Shown one piece after another: positions 22,801-31,285 of a DNA stretch of 64,000 nucleotides (positions are counted from its first letter, which is position 1; each line of letters opens with the position of its first letter). The DNA comes from Paragonimus skrjabini miyazakii (Eukaryota; Platyhelminthes; Trematoda; Plagiorchiida; Troglotrematidae): assembly GCA_014338405.1 (NCBI GenBank), contig JTDE01000287.1:35394-99393 (forward strand), written 5' to 3'. The position numbers were made by a program, and so were the translations under genes. The notes beneath the pieces were generated by a model. The model was given only the letters and a program-made list of their open reading frames with translations. It was not told the DNA's origin and did not search any database.

Positions 22801-25800
22801 TATTGACTCTGGTGATATGCTCAAGAAAATCTCAAAGTTACCAGTGTCATAGTGTTCCAAAATTGACAATCTTCAGAAACATAACCGCTTTACATCCCCT
22901 ATCCGTTATGTCAGTTTTATGCGGCAAGCATCGCATTCAAAGTTTCCACAGTGCTACGTCTTGCAGTTTCTGTATGAAACACACCACTTCCTTGTACTCT
23001 GACTTTTCGAAGATTCTGAATTAGTTCCGTAACTTGGCATAGAAACGGCGACTGTTTCGGCTCGTTGTAGAGCGGTATTGACTTTCAGAAAACAACTGTC
23101 TCCACTAGCAGATCGTTATTTAACGCCGTGCCGAACTGTTATGCTTAGACCCAACTGGTCTTGAATTCATCCAGTATGATAACACAATTTGCAGAGAGAA
23201 ACCACACGGGGTGGTGCAACCTGTTGCATTGACGTCAAAAAGCATATTTCTAGGTGCGGACTCATTCAACGACCGACTGCGTGAATGAAGATGAGCAGTC
23301 GGTTGTAAGCATGATGAGAATAAGTATATTAATAACTGATTTGTCTGAAGCGGGATTTGTTGAATATGTTGTTGTTGTTCACTTACCAAGGCAAAAACGA
23401 TGTGGACGCTAAGCATGTGAATCTTGTGGTGCTAATGATTGGTATAGTTACGATGACCTTATCCGTAGATGAAGCTAGGTTGTCTAAATTCTGACCAGGA
23501 ACAAGCACCAGTGCTACTTGGTCAAGACTTGGTAGACGTTGTACAAACACTTGCTTCAGTAGATATTCGTTTGTGAGTTTGGATAACGAAATTAGAAGAC
23601 TGGTTTTGCAAAATGGGTTTGTCACCCAGCACAGCTCGCATATGATGCAGGAGTTGGGAGGGATGACGTCTACAGATCTGCATATCGTTGAGCAGTTGCT
23701 ATAGTCGTCTGTGTTTGGACACAGATATTCGATTCTTCAGTTCCCGTTTCAGAAATGCACATGGAGTATCTGTGTCGGGAATGACATTTATGTTCAAATC
23801 TTACTGCATAGTTTCTGGTTGAAGTTCAGCAACTACGCAATCAAATATGGTGATCTGTTTGTTAATACGACTTTTGCGAAAGATAGTTTCGATTTGCAGA
23901 AATCATAGAGCTGGGTCCGATTGCCAAAAAATGGGAAGTTGGGCTGACACTGGTGACACCAATAGGCCCTCAACGTTGCTGTCATCAATGACATTTTGAT
24001 CCGTGTTTAGTGATGGAGGCATAACAACTAATGACAAACAATGAGCGCTGCAGAAACGTTAAGCGAATGGATCCCAAACTGAACTTGTGGCACAAATATG
24101 ATACGCCGAATTGATCAAAAACGGGTCGCGACATCAATTTGTGGTGGAACTTTTAAGCATGATAGCTCGAGTACCGACTAACAAATAACGATATCATTAG
24201 TGAGTCGTTTGACAGATCTGATGGTTTACGTGAGACCCAATTGTGACAAACCAGGGATTCGGTTGGATTCGAACCAGCGACAGTAACAATTTCACTGTTC
24301 AGCAGTGGTTTTGGTGGATTCCGGCGTGAACTGTTTGAGAAATCTTCCTGGGGGCAGTTGACCCCTTGGATCACTTGGTGGGTTCCACATGAGACAGTGG
24401 GACGGGTAGATAACAGAGTCTAAACGTGGTTTCCGCACTCCCGGCGTGGCATGATAGCTCAGCTGATAGAGCGCCGGGCGCGCTTGGACATGTTTCTATC
24501 GCTGATTCGAGTCCAGCGGAAGCCCTGATTTTCACATATGGGTATCATCTAAATGAAGATATGAAAAATACTGTGTAGCGAACAAGCTCGTTTTCAGTGA
24601 TTCATCATCAGGCTAAATACATCACATTTATATCACGAATTTTACAGGGGAATCATTAAAGGGGGTAAATGGGGAACGGGTAGTTTATCAGGTCAATCAG
24701 TTCAATGTCACGCTGCAATCAAGTACCCACTTGAAGTGTGGGTCTTGACAGGCTAACAGGGTGTGGGGTTGGCCATGGCAGATCCAACGCCTGAACAAAA
24801 CGTTTCTGTGGGCACAGGGGTGGGTTGTACAGGCGAATTCCAATGGCTTCAGCGGTGGACAGAATCCTACGCTTCACTGCTCTCGACTGGGTGGCTTTAA
24901 CTCGGTAGATTGGGCGAAATGCGTCCGTCACATTGACAGAGTGATTCGAATCCACCAGGTGCGATAGTATTGCACTGTTGACAGTTTTCGTTATTCCACT
25001 GTTCAGCCAAGCTGGGTGGTGTTCCCGGACCCGTTCAGATAAGCGTCTGGTCGTGCGGCCTACATAACTGGTTCTACAGGAACAAGTGAATGAGTATACA
25101 CAAAATGAGGCTGCAGAAACAGGCACTTTATCTTTTAGTCGTGGGCACAAAACCGGATTGGATGTGAAATGGACACGTAATTTAGCCGCGTAGAACGTTG
25201 CACTAACTGCCCTTGTGAGTCTACGTGTGATAGTCTCAGCTAACGTGTCACCCTTGAAGGGTAACGCGATGTGTACAGTTTTCTTCTCCGCTTGATACAG
25301 TTGTTCCCTTTCATTCTGTTGTTGCATAGCTCTGTTTAAAAACCTTTCCGGGTAGCCGTTTTGTATGAATACTGTACGTATGAAAGCCAATTCTTCGGCT
25401 ATAGTATCATCCGTGCAAATTCTGACAGCCCTGTCCGTCAAACATTTGATTAGGTTTCTTTTCAGGGCGAGTGGTACAAAACTATTGAAATGAATGTACT
25501 GACCATTCCACGTGCCCTTTCTATATAATGCGCGTTGAATTGAGCCATCCGCGCGGCCAATGAAAAGGAGTAAATCACTGTTTTGGACCCTTATTGTCCG
25601 AATTGACTTACATGCTTAATGTGGTGGCGTCCGTGCGGAACGCGTCCTGTCTCGCACAACAGTGTAGCTGTGTTCGTTTCCGAACCGGGCCCAACTGCGT
25701 CGTGCGTGTCCGCGCTTCGATCGCACCGAGTCACAGTCGGTTGGAGAATTCCAATTGGCTGCAGATGGTGGTGGAGACGATGTCCGCGCTCGTGTGTGCA

Positions 25801-28218
25801 TGCGTTCGGACGTGCAAATGGGTTTTCGGGCTGGTCAAGTGTGTGAGTTCGCATGTGCAGTTGGGTGTACGGAACACTACCTACACTAGGCTGTCACGTG
25901 ATGAGCCAACTGTTAGGGCGAAGCGACTGCTGTATTCGAATCTGCCATTCCTACACGTCTCGGCCCCCTTTTGTAGACTGGTTACCTCTGTTACTCGCTG
26001 ATTGTGGTCTTGAACCTGCTTCGCCATGTTGCCCTTGACTGTTCTGTTTCCCCTCGATTTTAAATAACTGATGGGTGCTTTTCTCATAATGCTATCAGCT
26101 CCTATCATAATACAGTGAAAATCTGAAACACATTTAACTGCTTCTCCGATTGCGCGTCGTTCAGCTGTCGACGGAAGAACGTTACAGTGCATGATTTTTT
26201 ATAACTCTGTTTCACCAGCGAAGTGCCATCATCCCGCACTGTGATTTTTGTAGTTTGAATAAAGCGGACAAACAAGTCTCGTGGTTTCGAAGTAGCTATT
26301 TTACATTACTGATGAGTAATCGGGGATTCGGTTAATTTCAAGTTGAACATCATCCACAACTGGTCGCAGGTGACGCATTCCCATAGACTTTCCAGTCGGC
26401 CCCTTTCGAACAGTGGAAGCACTAGACTCGAGTTTCGCTTTCGTTAGAGCTCGTTAATAGTGCATATCATCGCCACTGCCGGGAATTGAACCACAGACAC
26501 GCTGTTCATGAGGCAACCGTGTTTACCACTGCGCCATTGACCTCACATTAGGCAAGACCGAATTATTATATGTGAACGCTCAACCACTTTCGCCTGTGAG
26601 TAATCATCAGGTTTCCCGATCGTCTCGATAGGAGACACAGTTACTGTCTGTTAACTCCGATCGATAACCCCGCGAATTTATGTCAACCATACACTAGACA
26701 GTTATTTGATGCATTGCAAGTAGAGTGATAATTCTATTTGCATGTTTATATTAATCGACAGAATTATATGGCCACTTCATATTGTAGAAACAACTGACAT
26801 ATGCTACACTTGATAGCCATCTGTTTTGTGCAATTATTGGTCAACTTCTACTCAAATGTAATAGACTACAGCTTGTTCGAATAGGTTTGTCAATAAAATA
26901 AATATAGCCAAAGATAACAAAAATGTCTGCGACTAAGTTATACTACCACCTTATGCACAGCAATCCTGTACATGTTTCGTCTTTTAGCATCAGTAATCCG
27001 ACTTATTTATCGAGTATGTTTAGGTAGTGCGTGGGAACTCAGACCCTCGGGGTTATTACAAAGCAGAGGTACTCCTTAACGTCATATCTGCTGACTTAAT
27101 AAGCATCAATGAGATTTAGATCAGGATCGTCTTGCTGAAAAATTACGCTCTCAGGTCAAATTGAAGAAACTAATAACAATACAAGGTGCCCGTATATCTG
27201 ACAGACTAGTTGCCGGTCTGGTTTCCATCTAACATAGTGAGTTCTGTAGCTAGAAAGTTTGATTACACCTCTTATGTGAACAGCGTGCGTCCACCGTTAA
27301 TGTGCAGTCGAAGCAGCATTTCCTCCTTCCGAAACGCATGCTGTAGACTTGTCAGTATGTTATGCACATTTGGTATGATTTTCCTGTTGGCACTTAAGCA
27401 AACGGAATGACACCTCTGGTCGTAAAACATGCTTTCAGCCGGCAAAAGGCAACGCAATGAGACTGGATTGGGATACTCTGCTGAATGGAGAATGTTCAGC
27501 CAATCAGACCTGACGAGCAAGATGTTGCAAACACACCTGTTGTGCACCAACGTGACAGATGATACCACTCAGCAGGTGGGCGAGGGCACATAATCGGCTC
27601 TCTCGACTAGAAACCTCTACTTGAAACGCTAAATTTGAACCAGTGCGTCTGTCTGACAGTACAATAAAAACTCGGCTCGCGGCTTCATTTACTGTTTTGT
27701 AGTATAATCAGTTTTCGAGCGAGCAATCTAACCAATGTTTCGTTGACTGCTTCTTGATAAGTTTTATTCACTTAACTACGAAAAGTAATTGTTGACCTAA
27801 CATAAAAAGGAACATATTTCTAAAAATTGAATTTCTGTATAATTTTGTAGCAGGGTGTATTTAACATCAATCAACCACATACTCTGCATATTGGATATTT
27901 TTGAAGGTCATGAATGTTTTGAATACTGGCGAAACTCTACAGTCATTTGCACTTTTTCGTCCCTATTCTTGACTTTAATTTCTGACCATTTCAGACTGCC
28001 TTATGTGTGATCAATCCATTCGGTGATGATGATGAAGATTTTTGTATTAGCAGTATACTGGATTATATTCTCGAAACAAGCTATCGTACGGTGTACATGC
28101 GCAAGGCTACATTCCCGAACTGTATGTCTTTTCTACCGAGAACGCAACCTGATGAAGAGTCGAAAGACTTGGAAAACTTTTTAAACCAAGTCTACTTAGA
28201 ACCAAACTTAGTCACATC
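4729..28218 (+). CDS. Bestrophin gene A, calcium-activated anion channel (partial, six exons)
   Basis: Bestrophins form pentameric calcium-gated chloride channels, usually in the plasma membrane. Six exons (4729-4882, 5802-6234, 12226-12428, 17042-17119, 19456-19605, 27995-28218) join with matching phases (0, 1, 0, 0, 0) to give 1242 bases, 414 codons, without a stop. In order they give the neck helix (PISFLLGF), the RYVNLS helix, the LITENE/YWIPIQW segment, IPLAYSQ, VVTIAVYSYF with LYVPIFS...MGW, and the calcium clasp NPFGDDDEDF. All are bestrophin family signatures. The N-terminal exon(s), about 55-60 residues in relatives, were not found, and the 3' end after 28218 is uncertain. The introns total over 22 kb and carry most of the local repeats. 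A 99-codon insertion is present in exon 2. Confidence is high for family and exon joins, low for the gene ends. Confidence 0.93.
5802..6234 (+). CDS. Bestrophin A exon 2 seen, with a 99-codon insertion
   Basis: The acceptor AG is at 5800-5801 and the donor GTAAGT at 6235. The first third (ANVDDKDEET... TLMRYVNLSWILMMRLIS...RFPDHE) aligns with the family segment that human BEST1 shows as the RYANLGNVLILRSVS helix followed by KRFP. After GAG A at 5937 the family sequence should go directly to the next exon. Instead, 297 bases (5938-6234) stay open, adding a basic cluster (WRRRRKCRLHR), a Pro/Ser/Thr-rich part and an acidic helical-looking end (DAYRAVDDQQLSKTLRAF). The exon ends in phase 1, and its last base A with CT of the next exon gives Thr before VQRTFGLLITENE. 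Confidence 0.88.
9661..10085 (-). repeat. Left arm of 425-bp inverted repeat
   Basis: This arm is the reverse complement of 11516-11940 with 12 substitutions and no indels (about 97% identical). The match ends abruptly at 9661, while weaker similarity continues inward past 10085. The arm carries a 76-codon ORF on the + strand (9844-10074) that is conserved in the other arm, but no domain is recognisable, and conservation of the whole arm explains it. A diverged third copy is at about 56340-56735. Confidence 0.9.
11516..11940 (+). repeat. Right arm of 425-bp inverted repeat
   Basis: Inverted partner of 9661-10085 across a spacer of about 1.43 kb. Together they make a 2.28-kb palindromic structure inside the bestrophin A intron. 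The outer ends are sharp. The arms may be terminal inverted repeats of a DNA transposon or two separate insertions of one dispersed repeat; the third copy at 56 kb in single orientation favours the second reading. Confidence 0.9.
12226..12428 (+). CDS. Bestrophin A exon 3 seen
   Basis: The acceptor GGTTTCAG ends at 12225 and the donor GTAAGT begins at 12429. The exon enters with two bases of the codon begun by exon 2 and ends in phase 0. It encodes VQRTFGLLITENEIAAF, then YIPEYWIPIQWAQRL and a segment ending ATHVIR. This matches the cytosolic part of bestrophins that human BEST1 shows as AGFMTPAEHKQLEKL and MFWVPWVWFANL. It is placed by domain order and by the phase match. Confidence 0.9.
12429..17041 (+). 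other. Gene A intron, few recognisable features
   Basis: A 4.6-kb intron. Besides one copy of a dispersed repeat at about 15365-15520, nothing is recognised. An ORF at 16729-16941 follows a good-looking splice acceptor (TGATTTTCAG) but adds no bestrophin sequence; exons 3 and 4 join perfectly without it. Confidence 0.6.
15365..15520 (+). repeat. Dispersed repeat, copy 1
   Basis: This segment resembles 18920-19085 in the same orientation. Shared landmarks are a TAATGA start, GAAGTTCAGCCAATCA-like and TGCAAGCGGAATT blocks in the same order and a second CAATCA block. Identity is moderate (roughly 70%), which suggests an old copy. A third, weaker relative may lie near 27440-27530. The class is unknown. 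Confidence 0.5.
17042..17119 (+). CDS. Bestrophin A exon 4 seen
   Basis: A 78-base exon in phase 0 at both ends: the acceptor CTTGTCAG ends at 17041 and the donor GTGAGT starts at 17120. It encodes ELMHIRRKLHYMQLFNSIIIPLAYSQ split across the helix and the aperture region. The joined exons 3 and 4 align gap-free over 40 residues with the human stretch from GRIRDP to PLVYTQ. The aperture Ile of the family (human I205 by memory) is kept in SIIIPL. It is too short to be found by ORF length alone; it was identified by its motif and splice phases. Confidence 0.88.
17719..18285. mobile_element. Foldback MITE with a candidate 9-bp target duplication
   Basis: Arms of about 240 bp (17721-17958 and 18036-18277), roughly 88-90% identical as reverse complements, enclose a loop of about 77 bases. 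No ORF is present. The 9-mer GTCTCTTCT occurs directly outside both ends (17710-17718 and 18286-18294), as expected for a target-site duplication. This marks a 567-bp non-autonomous insertion in the intron between exons 4 and 5 of bestrophin A. Superfamily unassigned; a foldback or Mutator-like type is compatible with a 9-bp duplication. Confidence 0.8.
18920..19085 (+). repeat. Dispersed repeat, copy 2
   Basis: Same-orientation relative of 15365-15520, sharing ordered blocks including AAGTTCAGCCAATCA and TTGCAAGCGGAATT. An ORF through it (18889-19086) is not conserved as protein between the copies. It ends about 370 bases before bestrophin exon 5. Confidence 0.5.
19456..19605 (+). CDS. Bestrophin A exon 5 seen
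   Basis: A 150-base exon, phase 0 at both ends; the acceptor AATCCAG ends at 19455 and the donor GTAAGT starts at 19606. It encodes VVTIAVYSYFLCQIFASQF, a short polar loop, then IDLYVPIFSICSFLFLMGWYK: the third and fourth membrane helices of the channel. About 72% of residues match the equivalent exon of gene B at 61879-62031. Human BEST1 has VVTVAVYSFFLTCLVGRQF and FFFYVGWLK at these places. Confidence 0.95.
19743..19821 (+). repeat. 79-bp inverted repeat, left copy
   Basis: Reverse complement of 23115-23193 with a single mismatch over 79 bases. The match starts at TGCAAATTGTG and ends at GTTAAATAAC. The two copies are 3.3 kb apart and point inward like terminal inverted repeats. A Penelope-like 3' fragment begins about 20 bases further inward. 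Confidence 0.9.
19841..19917 (-). mobile_element. Penelope-like 3'-end fragment
   Basis: On the - strand this piece matches the end of the Penelope-like copy at 50840-50912, including the final protein segment (TLPWT before the stop) and about 45 bases of 3' sequence. Identity is roughly 80%. It is a short relic, next to a + strand fragment of the same family at 19933. Confidence 0.65.
19933..20000 (+). mobile_element. Penelope-like GIY-YIG start fragment
   Basis: Reads TDESIRNACIYQFSCSTCFVQIG in one frame, the start of a Penelope-type GIY-YIG domain (a C-x-Y-x-F-x-C pattern as in the copy at 24.6 kb). It matches 50941-51008 in the same orientation. The downstream frame to 20243 has no recognisable GIY-YIG continuation, so this is a truncated relic. 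Confidence 0.55.
23115..23193 (-). repeat. 79-bp inverted repeat, right copy
   Basis: Inverted partner of 19743-19821, one mismatch in 79. The sequence between the two copies (19822-23114) includes the Penelope-like relics and a 182-codon hydrophobic frame on the - strand, but no transposase is recognised. Near-identity means that the duplication is young or is kept uniform. Confidence 0.9.
24245..24310 (-). repeat. tRNA-like segment with box B
   Basis: On the - strand the sequence holds GGTTCGAATCC, a perfect-looking tRNA box B, preceded by TACTGTCGCT, as in the tRNA-like hairpin at 59.3 kb. No box A at the correct spacing and no acceptor pairing was found, so it is read as a SINE relic and not as a tRNA gene. 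Confidence 0.4.
24458..24545 (+). repeat. tRNA-derived SINE head
   Basis: Contains TAGCTCAGCTGATAGAGCG (box A) and GATTCGAGTCC (box B), then a tail CAGCGGAAGCCCTGATTTTC that recurs after box B at 31250 and, on the - strand, at 59345. The first and last seven bases do not pair as a tRNA acceptor stem would. It lies immediately before the 3' end of the Penelope-like copy. Confidence 0.6.
24562..25615 (-). mobile_element. Penelope-like element with GIY-YIG endonuclease, 5'-truncated
   Basis: Penelope-like elements encode a reverse transcriptase followed by a GIY-YIG endonuclease. The frame from about 25615 (just after a TAA) to the stop at 24719 is intact. Its first part (DGSIQRALYRKGTWNGQYIHF) is the end of the reverse transcriptase. 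The later part has CVYSFTCSCRTSYVGRTTRRL and RVREH, the GIY-YIG core with its YVG motif and Arg/Glu positions, then the ALDLPWP tail. The 3' untranslated region runs to 24562. The catalytic reverse-transcriptase motifs are missing, so the copy is not autonomous. It matches 1052-1437 at about 98%, which suggests recent activity of the family. Confidence 0.88.
24719..25615 (-). CDS. Penelope-like polyprotein, C-terminal part
   Basis: Open frame of nearly 300 codons ending with TGA at 24719-24721; its first in-frame TTG is at 25441, but homology continues upstream to about 25600, so that TTG is not a real start. Domains in order are the reverse transcriptase end, a linker, the GIY-YIG endonuclease (about 25140-24960) and a conserved tail. 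The cysteines of CSC in the GIY-YIG start are typical of the Penelope type. The 5' end is cut off by the insertion boundary. Confidence 0.85.
   Translation of the reverse strand, partial: ACKSIRTIRVQNSDLLLFIGRADGSIQRALYRKGTWNGQYIHFNSFVPLALKRNLIKCLTDRAVRICTDDTIAEELAFIRTVFIQNGYPERFLNRAMQQQNEREQLYQAEKKTVHIALPFKGDTLAETITRRLTRAVSATFYAAKLRVHFTSNPVLCPRLKDKVPVSAASFCVYSFTCSCRTSYVGRTTRRLSERVREHHPAWLNSGITKTVNSAILSHLVDSNHSVNVTDAFRPIYRVKATQSRAVKRRILSTAEAIGIRLYNPPLCPQKRFVQALDLPWPTPHPVSLSRPTLQVGT
25605..25900. other. CpG-dense patch without a recognised gene
   Basis: CpG dinucleotides are far more frequent here than in the neighbouring intron, most densely in the first 130 bases. Several overlapping ORFs occur on both strands (for example 25591-25854 -, 25594-26001 +), but their products are low-complexity His/Arg/Cys-rich frames and show no domain. 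It abuts the truncated 5' end of the Penelope-like copy. Confidence 0.5.
26341..26614 (-). repeat. tRNA-derived SINE, single copy
   Basis: Aligns with 2941-3214 base for base (constant offset of 23400, no indels) at over 90% identity. On the - strand it has box A TGGCGCAGTGG and box B GGTTCAATTCCC. The body shared by both copies after box B includes a GAAACTCGAGTCTAGTGCTT-like block and GGGGCCGACTGGAAAG. It is in the intron before bestrophin A exon 6. Confidence 0.8.
27995..28218 (+). CDS. Bestrophin A exon 6 seen (calcium clasp)
   Basis: The acceptor CCATTTCAG ends at 27994 and the donor GTGAGT starts at 28219. It enters in phase 0 and leaves in phase 2. It encodes ALCVINPFGDDDEDF followed by SSILDYILETSYRTVYM and an acidic tail. 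NPFG plus five acids is the calcium-clasp signature (NPFGEDDDDF in human BEST1); all five acidic positions keep an acid. The equivalent exon of gene B (61182-61426) has the same motif and the same phases. Codon TC is completed by an exon not identified with certainty. Confidence 0.95.
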
Positions 28219-29829
28219 GTGAGTTCATTTTGGTGTCATACTGAATTACAGTATATCGCCTACAATAGAATCGAAGTTCTGACAACCTAAAAAGGATCAG
28301 CTTAGAATCAAGAACGCTAGAGGTGATATTAGCGTCGAGATAGGCTTGCATGCACTAATGGAGTAAATTGTAACCACGTGTGGTTCACATTTGTAGCCTG
28401 TTAAGTTAGATCTGCGATCAGGCTGGAAGTGCGCCTGTAGAACTTACTATTTTCAAGTAGTCAGAAGGTTTGGATGAGCGCCATAATCCAATTGTATAGG
28501 TGATCTGTTTTGTTTCCTCAACTGAATGAATGCCCAGTTGTGCTCTTATTTTATCGTTGACTGTCACTTACACCCTTTCTAATATGCTTTACAAACGACA
28601 GTGCTGGACGATACTGTAGTCGAAGTTGTGACTAAGTAAAAAACAGTTCTCCATGAGGCAGCTGCGAAGGTCCTGATTGAAATGATAGATGTGCAACGTT
28701 TAAGAGGAATACTAAACTCTATACCCTAATTTATCTATACAACAGAGTTCACTCAACTGAAAACTGGTACTAGTGTTCTTACAGTAAATTGCTGTTCCAT
28801 TAATGGTTGCCGACCTTTTCATGACAAAGTCACTATCTACACAGGCAGTTACACAGGAATTCTCAGTAGCACAGAAAATCGTCCGGATACTTGGACTAGA
28901 GATACAAATACGAGGAAAAAAAACAGGGAACTGAACACGCGGTAACTTTATATGTTGCAGAGATCATGCAAAGTCAAGCCTGTCATGGGTGCAGTATTGC
29001 TGCATACGAATAGGTTGGACAACTGAGGTCCCCGTTGTAGCTTGGGTACGACGTTATGGGGGCTCAGGTTGTCACGGGACTGTCTGAATATTTTATCCAT
29101 CGTTACTATATCCCGTTTGGTTCAATTCTGTTCGACTCCATTCCGTGCGAACACCACTGTCCTCGTAAACAAGGTGGTCTAGTTTTTCCCAAAATAAGTG
29201 TCAGATTTGGCTGACCGATCGATCACTGGACATCAGTATGAGGCCAAAGTGTGTGGTTTTCTGTCTAGCATGTCCCTCACTGTCAAACACATGTCAAACA
29301 CGGCTGCACAGTTCAGACTATATTGTGATTCCATTCTTGGAAAATATATCTGACAATATTTGACTTGAACAAATCCCATCATCCTCCCTATGCAATCAAT
29401 ACGGTGTTGTCCATTCATTGCAGTAAACAAGAGACTGAGAGAAGCGATTACGGTGATTGTATCAGTGAGACTACTACAGAACCCGTCGTCTCCCTGCCAA
29501 TACTTTGATTGAAGTGAGTGTTTAACTTTGTAATTTGTGATAGCACAAATAGTATCTGTTTGCAGGTCGTGGCTTGTAGAGTACACAAGCCACATTTAAT
29601 TTGGTCATAAAATCAGGTCCTTTTAGAAGTATGAAACAGTGTAAGATTTGGCGTAATTTCCGTAAGTGATCATGCATTGTGCAGTGGACTACGGAGTTCT
29701 ATAAACCAGTGGTATATTTTAAAAGTAACTCGAGAATGAGTCACCGTTTTATAAAGTTGTGGACGATTTTTTCATTTTGACCATTCAAATGAATACTGGT
29801 GCACAGTTCGATGAAACTGCTTCCTTATT
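28219..29829. other. No recognised feature
   Basis: Sequence after the last certain exon of bestrophin A. It must hold either the rest of the gene's introns and exons or its 3' flank. No splice-flanked open segment that could be assigned was found, and no repeat was recognised. Confidence 0.5.
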
Positions 29830-30470
29830 GATGTCCTGCCATTACCTTACGTGTTAGTAGGATATTGATGATGATAATCTTAATGATATTATGGTGATGT
29901 TGACGGCGACAATGATGATGGTGAACACAGTGAGTTGAAGGAGTGGAACAATTTCGTAGCTGTAGGCCGGGCCAGATATTGGTGGTCTCATTATTATTCG
30001 CTGTCATTTGAACATTTTATCCCTTCAATTTACCTACCCCTTCTGCTGTAGTCTGCTGTTGCAACTTAGCAGGCTATACTGCAGAATTTGTAAATCTTGG
30101 AGTTACACTAGTAGACACACTTGTAATGTAGAACTTGCTTTATACCATGTCTAGAGCAACCAACGCGCTCAGTCAATAGGGTATTCCTTGCTGATTTGTC
30201 TTACGATATCCTGCCACTGCAGAAGTCTTCTGTTAACTAATACCAGTGACTTTCTGGGGCAGCGAAAACTGTGTACGTTCTGACACGGGTTGGTGTGCCC
30301 AGACCTCGCTGCCATATAGGAATGAATTAGGCACGAAAGTTTGATGCACTTTTATTTTGGTGTCAGTGGCCATCTTACATCATTTGAAGGTTAGGCTCAG
30401 TATAGTTGCTATTTTTCGGACAAGCTGTTTACTCTCATTGCTGATAAAAATATTGCTAAATATTACGAGC
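29830..30470 (-). mobile_element. Degenerate non-LTR (LINE) reverse-transcriptase tail
   Basis: On the - strand, from about 30390 down, a frame reads TKIKVHQTFVPNSFLYGSEVW, the SLLYGSETW-type signature near the end of many animal LINE reverse transcriptases. The frame soon breaks at a stop. The region at 29850-29930 is rich in ATC/CAT on that strand, like the trinucleotide tail that ends the second LINE remnant near 32970. It is an old, 5'-truncated and inactivated copy. Confidence 0.6.
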
Positions 30471-31194
30471 TGAAATGCTACTCACTGTTATTGCTGTTTT
30501 GCGTTAGGCCACAGCTTCCAGCCCGATCTGGTGAATTAGGTTGATATCTCGCGCAAAACTCCGACACAAGTCAGACTTACACTCTTTAGTTTGTACATAG
30601 TTCTACTGTTTTATGCTGCAAACTTTTAATTTGACTTATTTACTTCAGCGCGCAACATTTAACTTGATGTCTTACATTATGACTTTACGGAATTGCATTT
30701 AAAATACTCGTAAATCAGCCTGATTTTGCACTATCGTGGTCAGCTTTCAATTTACAACGCTCCCTATCCGCAAGACTGTGAAGCAACACGTAAAGCAAAC
30801 CCTCTAAAATGAGCAGTTTTACGATTAAAACAAAACGGAACCAATGATAACCATAAACCGCACCGGTGGGTACAAAGTGGTTATGTGGCCATTTAGCGCG
30901 ATCGGCGTCCAAGATGCCAAGCGGAACCCTGGGAATTTGTCATCTTGTCTTTGCTCAAAGAGTGATGTCATCAATATAATCGATATTGAATCTATTTTCC
31001 CCACTGTGAATTGGGCGAACTGGGTCTGTAAATTTTTCCGTATGCACGATCAGTGACGGGTAGTTCATTATTGCAACACCAATCAAGGCATACGGAATAC
31101 GCTTTCCAGTGCTAGAGAAAAGAAAGATACTGACCTGCGAGACAAGAGTTAGTGGCAGATGTTGACAGTCACTTGAGCCCAGCTGAGTTCTACT

Positions 31195-31285
31195 GTCGTG
31201 TATTCAAGACTCAGTTGGCAGAGAGGCTGCCGCGTTTTTGTCGTTGGATCGAGTCCAGCCGAAGCTTAGTTTTGGCATGCTTTTT
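31195..31285 (+). repeat. tRNA-derived SINE head
   Basis: Has GACTCAGTTGGCAGAGAGGC (box A-like) and GGATCGAGTCC (box B), then CAGCCGAAGCTTAGTTTTGGC, which matches the tail after box B at 24510 and 59350. The tRNA part is too degenerate for a functional tRNA. Confidence 0.55.

Larger units (their letters stand above)
19606..27994 (+). other. Gene A 8.4-kb intron packed with repeats
   Basis: The intron between the two most conserved exons. It contains the 79-bp inverted repeats, Penelope-like fragments, tRNA-like segments, a CpG-dense patch and a SINE, each listed separately. The equivalent intron of gene B is only 452 bases. The stretches 20250-23110, 23310-24240 and 26620-27990 hold no recognised feature; a 182-codon - strand frame at 21295-21843 is hydrophobic but matches nothing known to me. 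Confidence 0.6.

Noticed and set aside
23272..23303. 9-bp stem hairpin (ACCGACTGC / GCAGTCGGT)
   Set aside because: Short stems like this occur by chance in sequence of this length and nothing around it supports a function.
24458..24530. A tRNA gene (box A and box B both present)
   Set aside because: The acceptor ends do not pair, the anticodon arm is not formed, and the same tail after box B recurs at 31.2 and 59.3 kb, as expected for a SINE.
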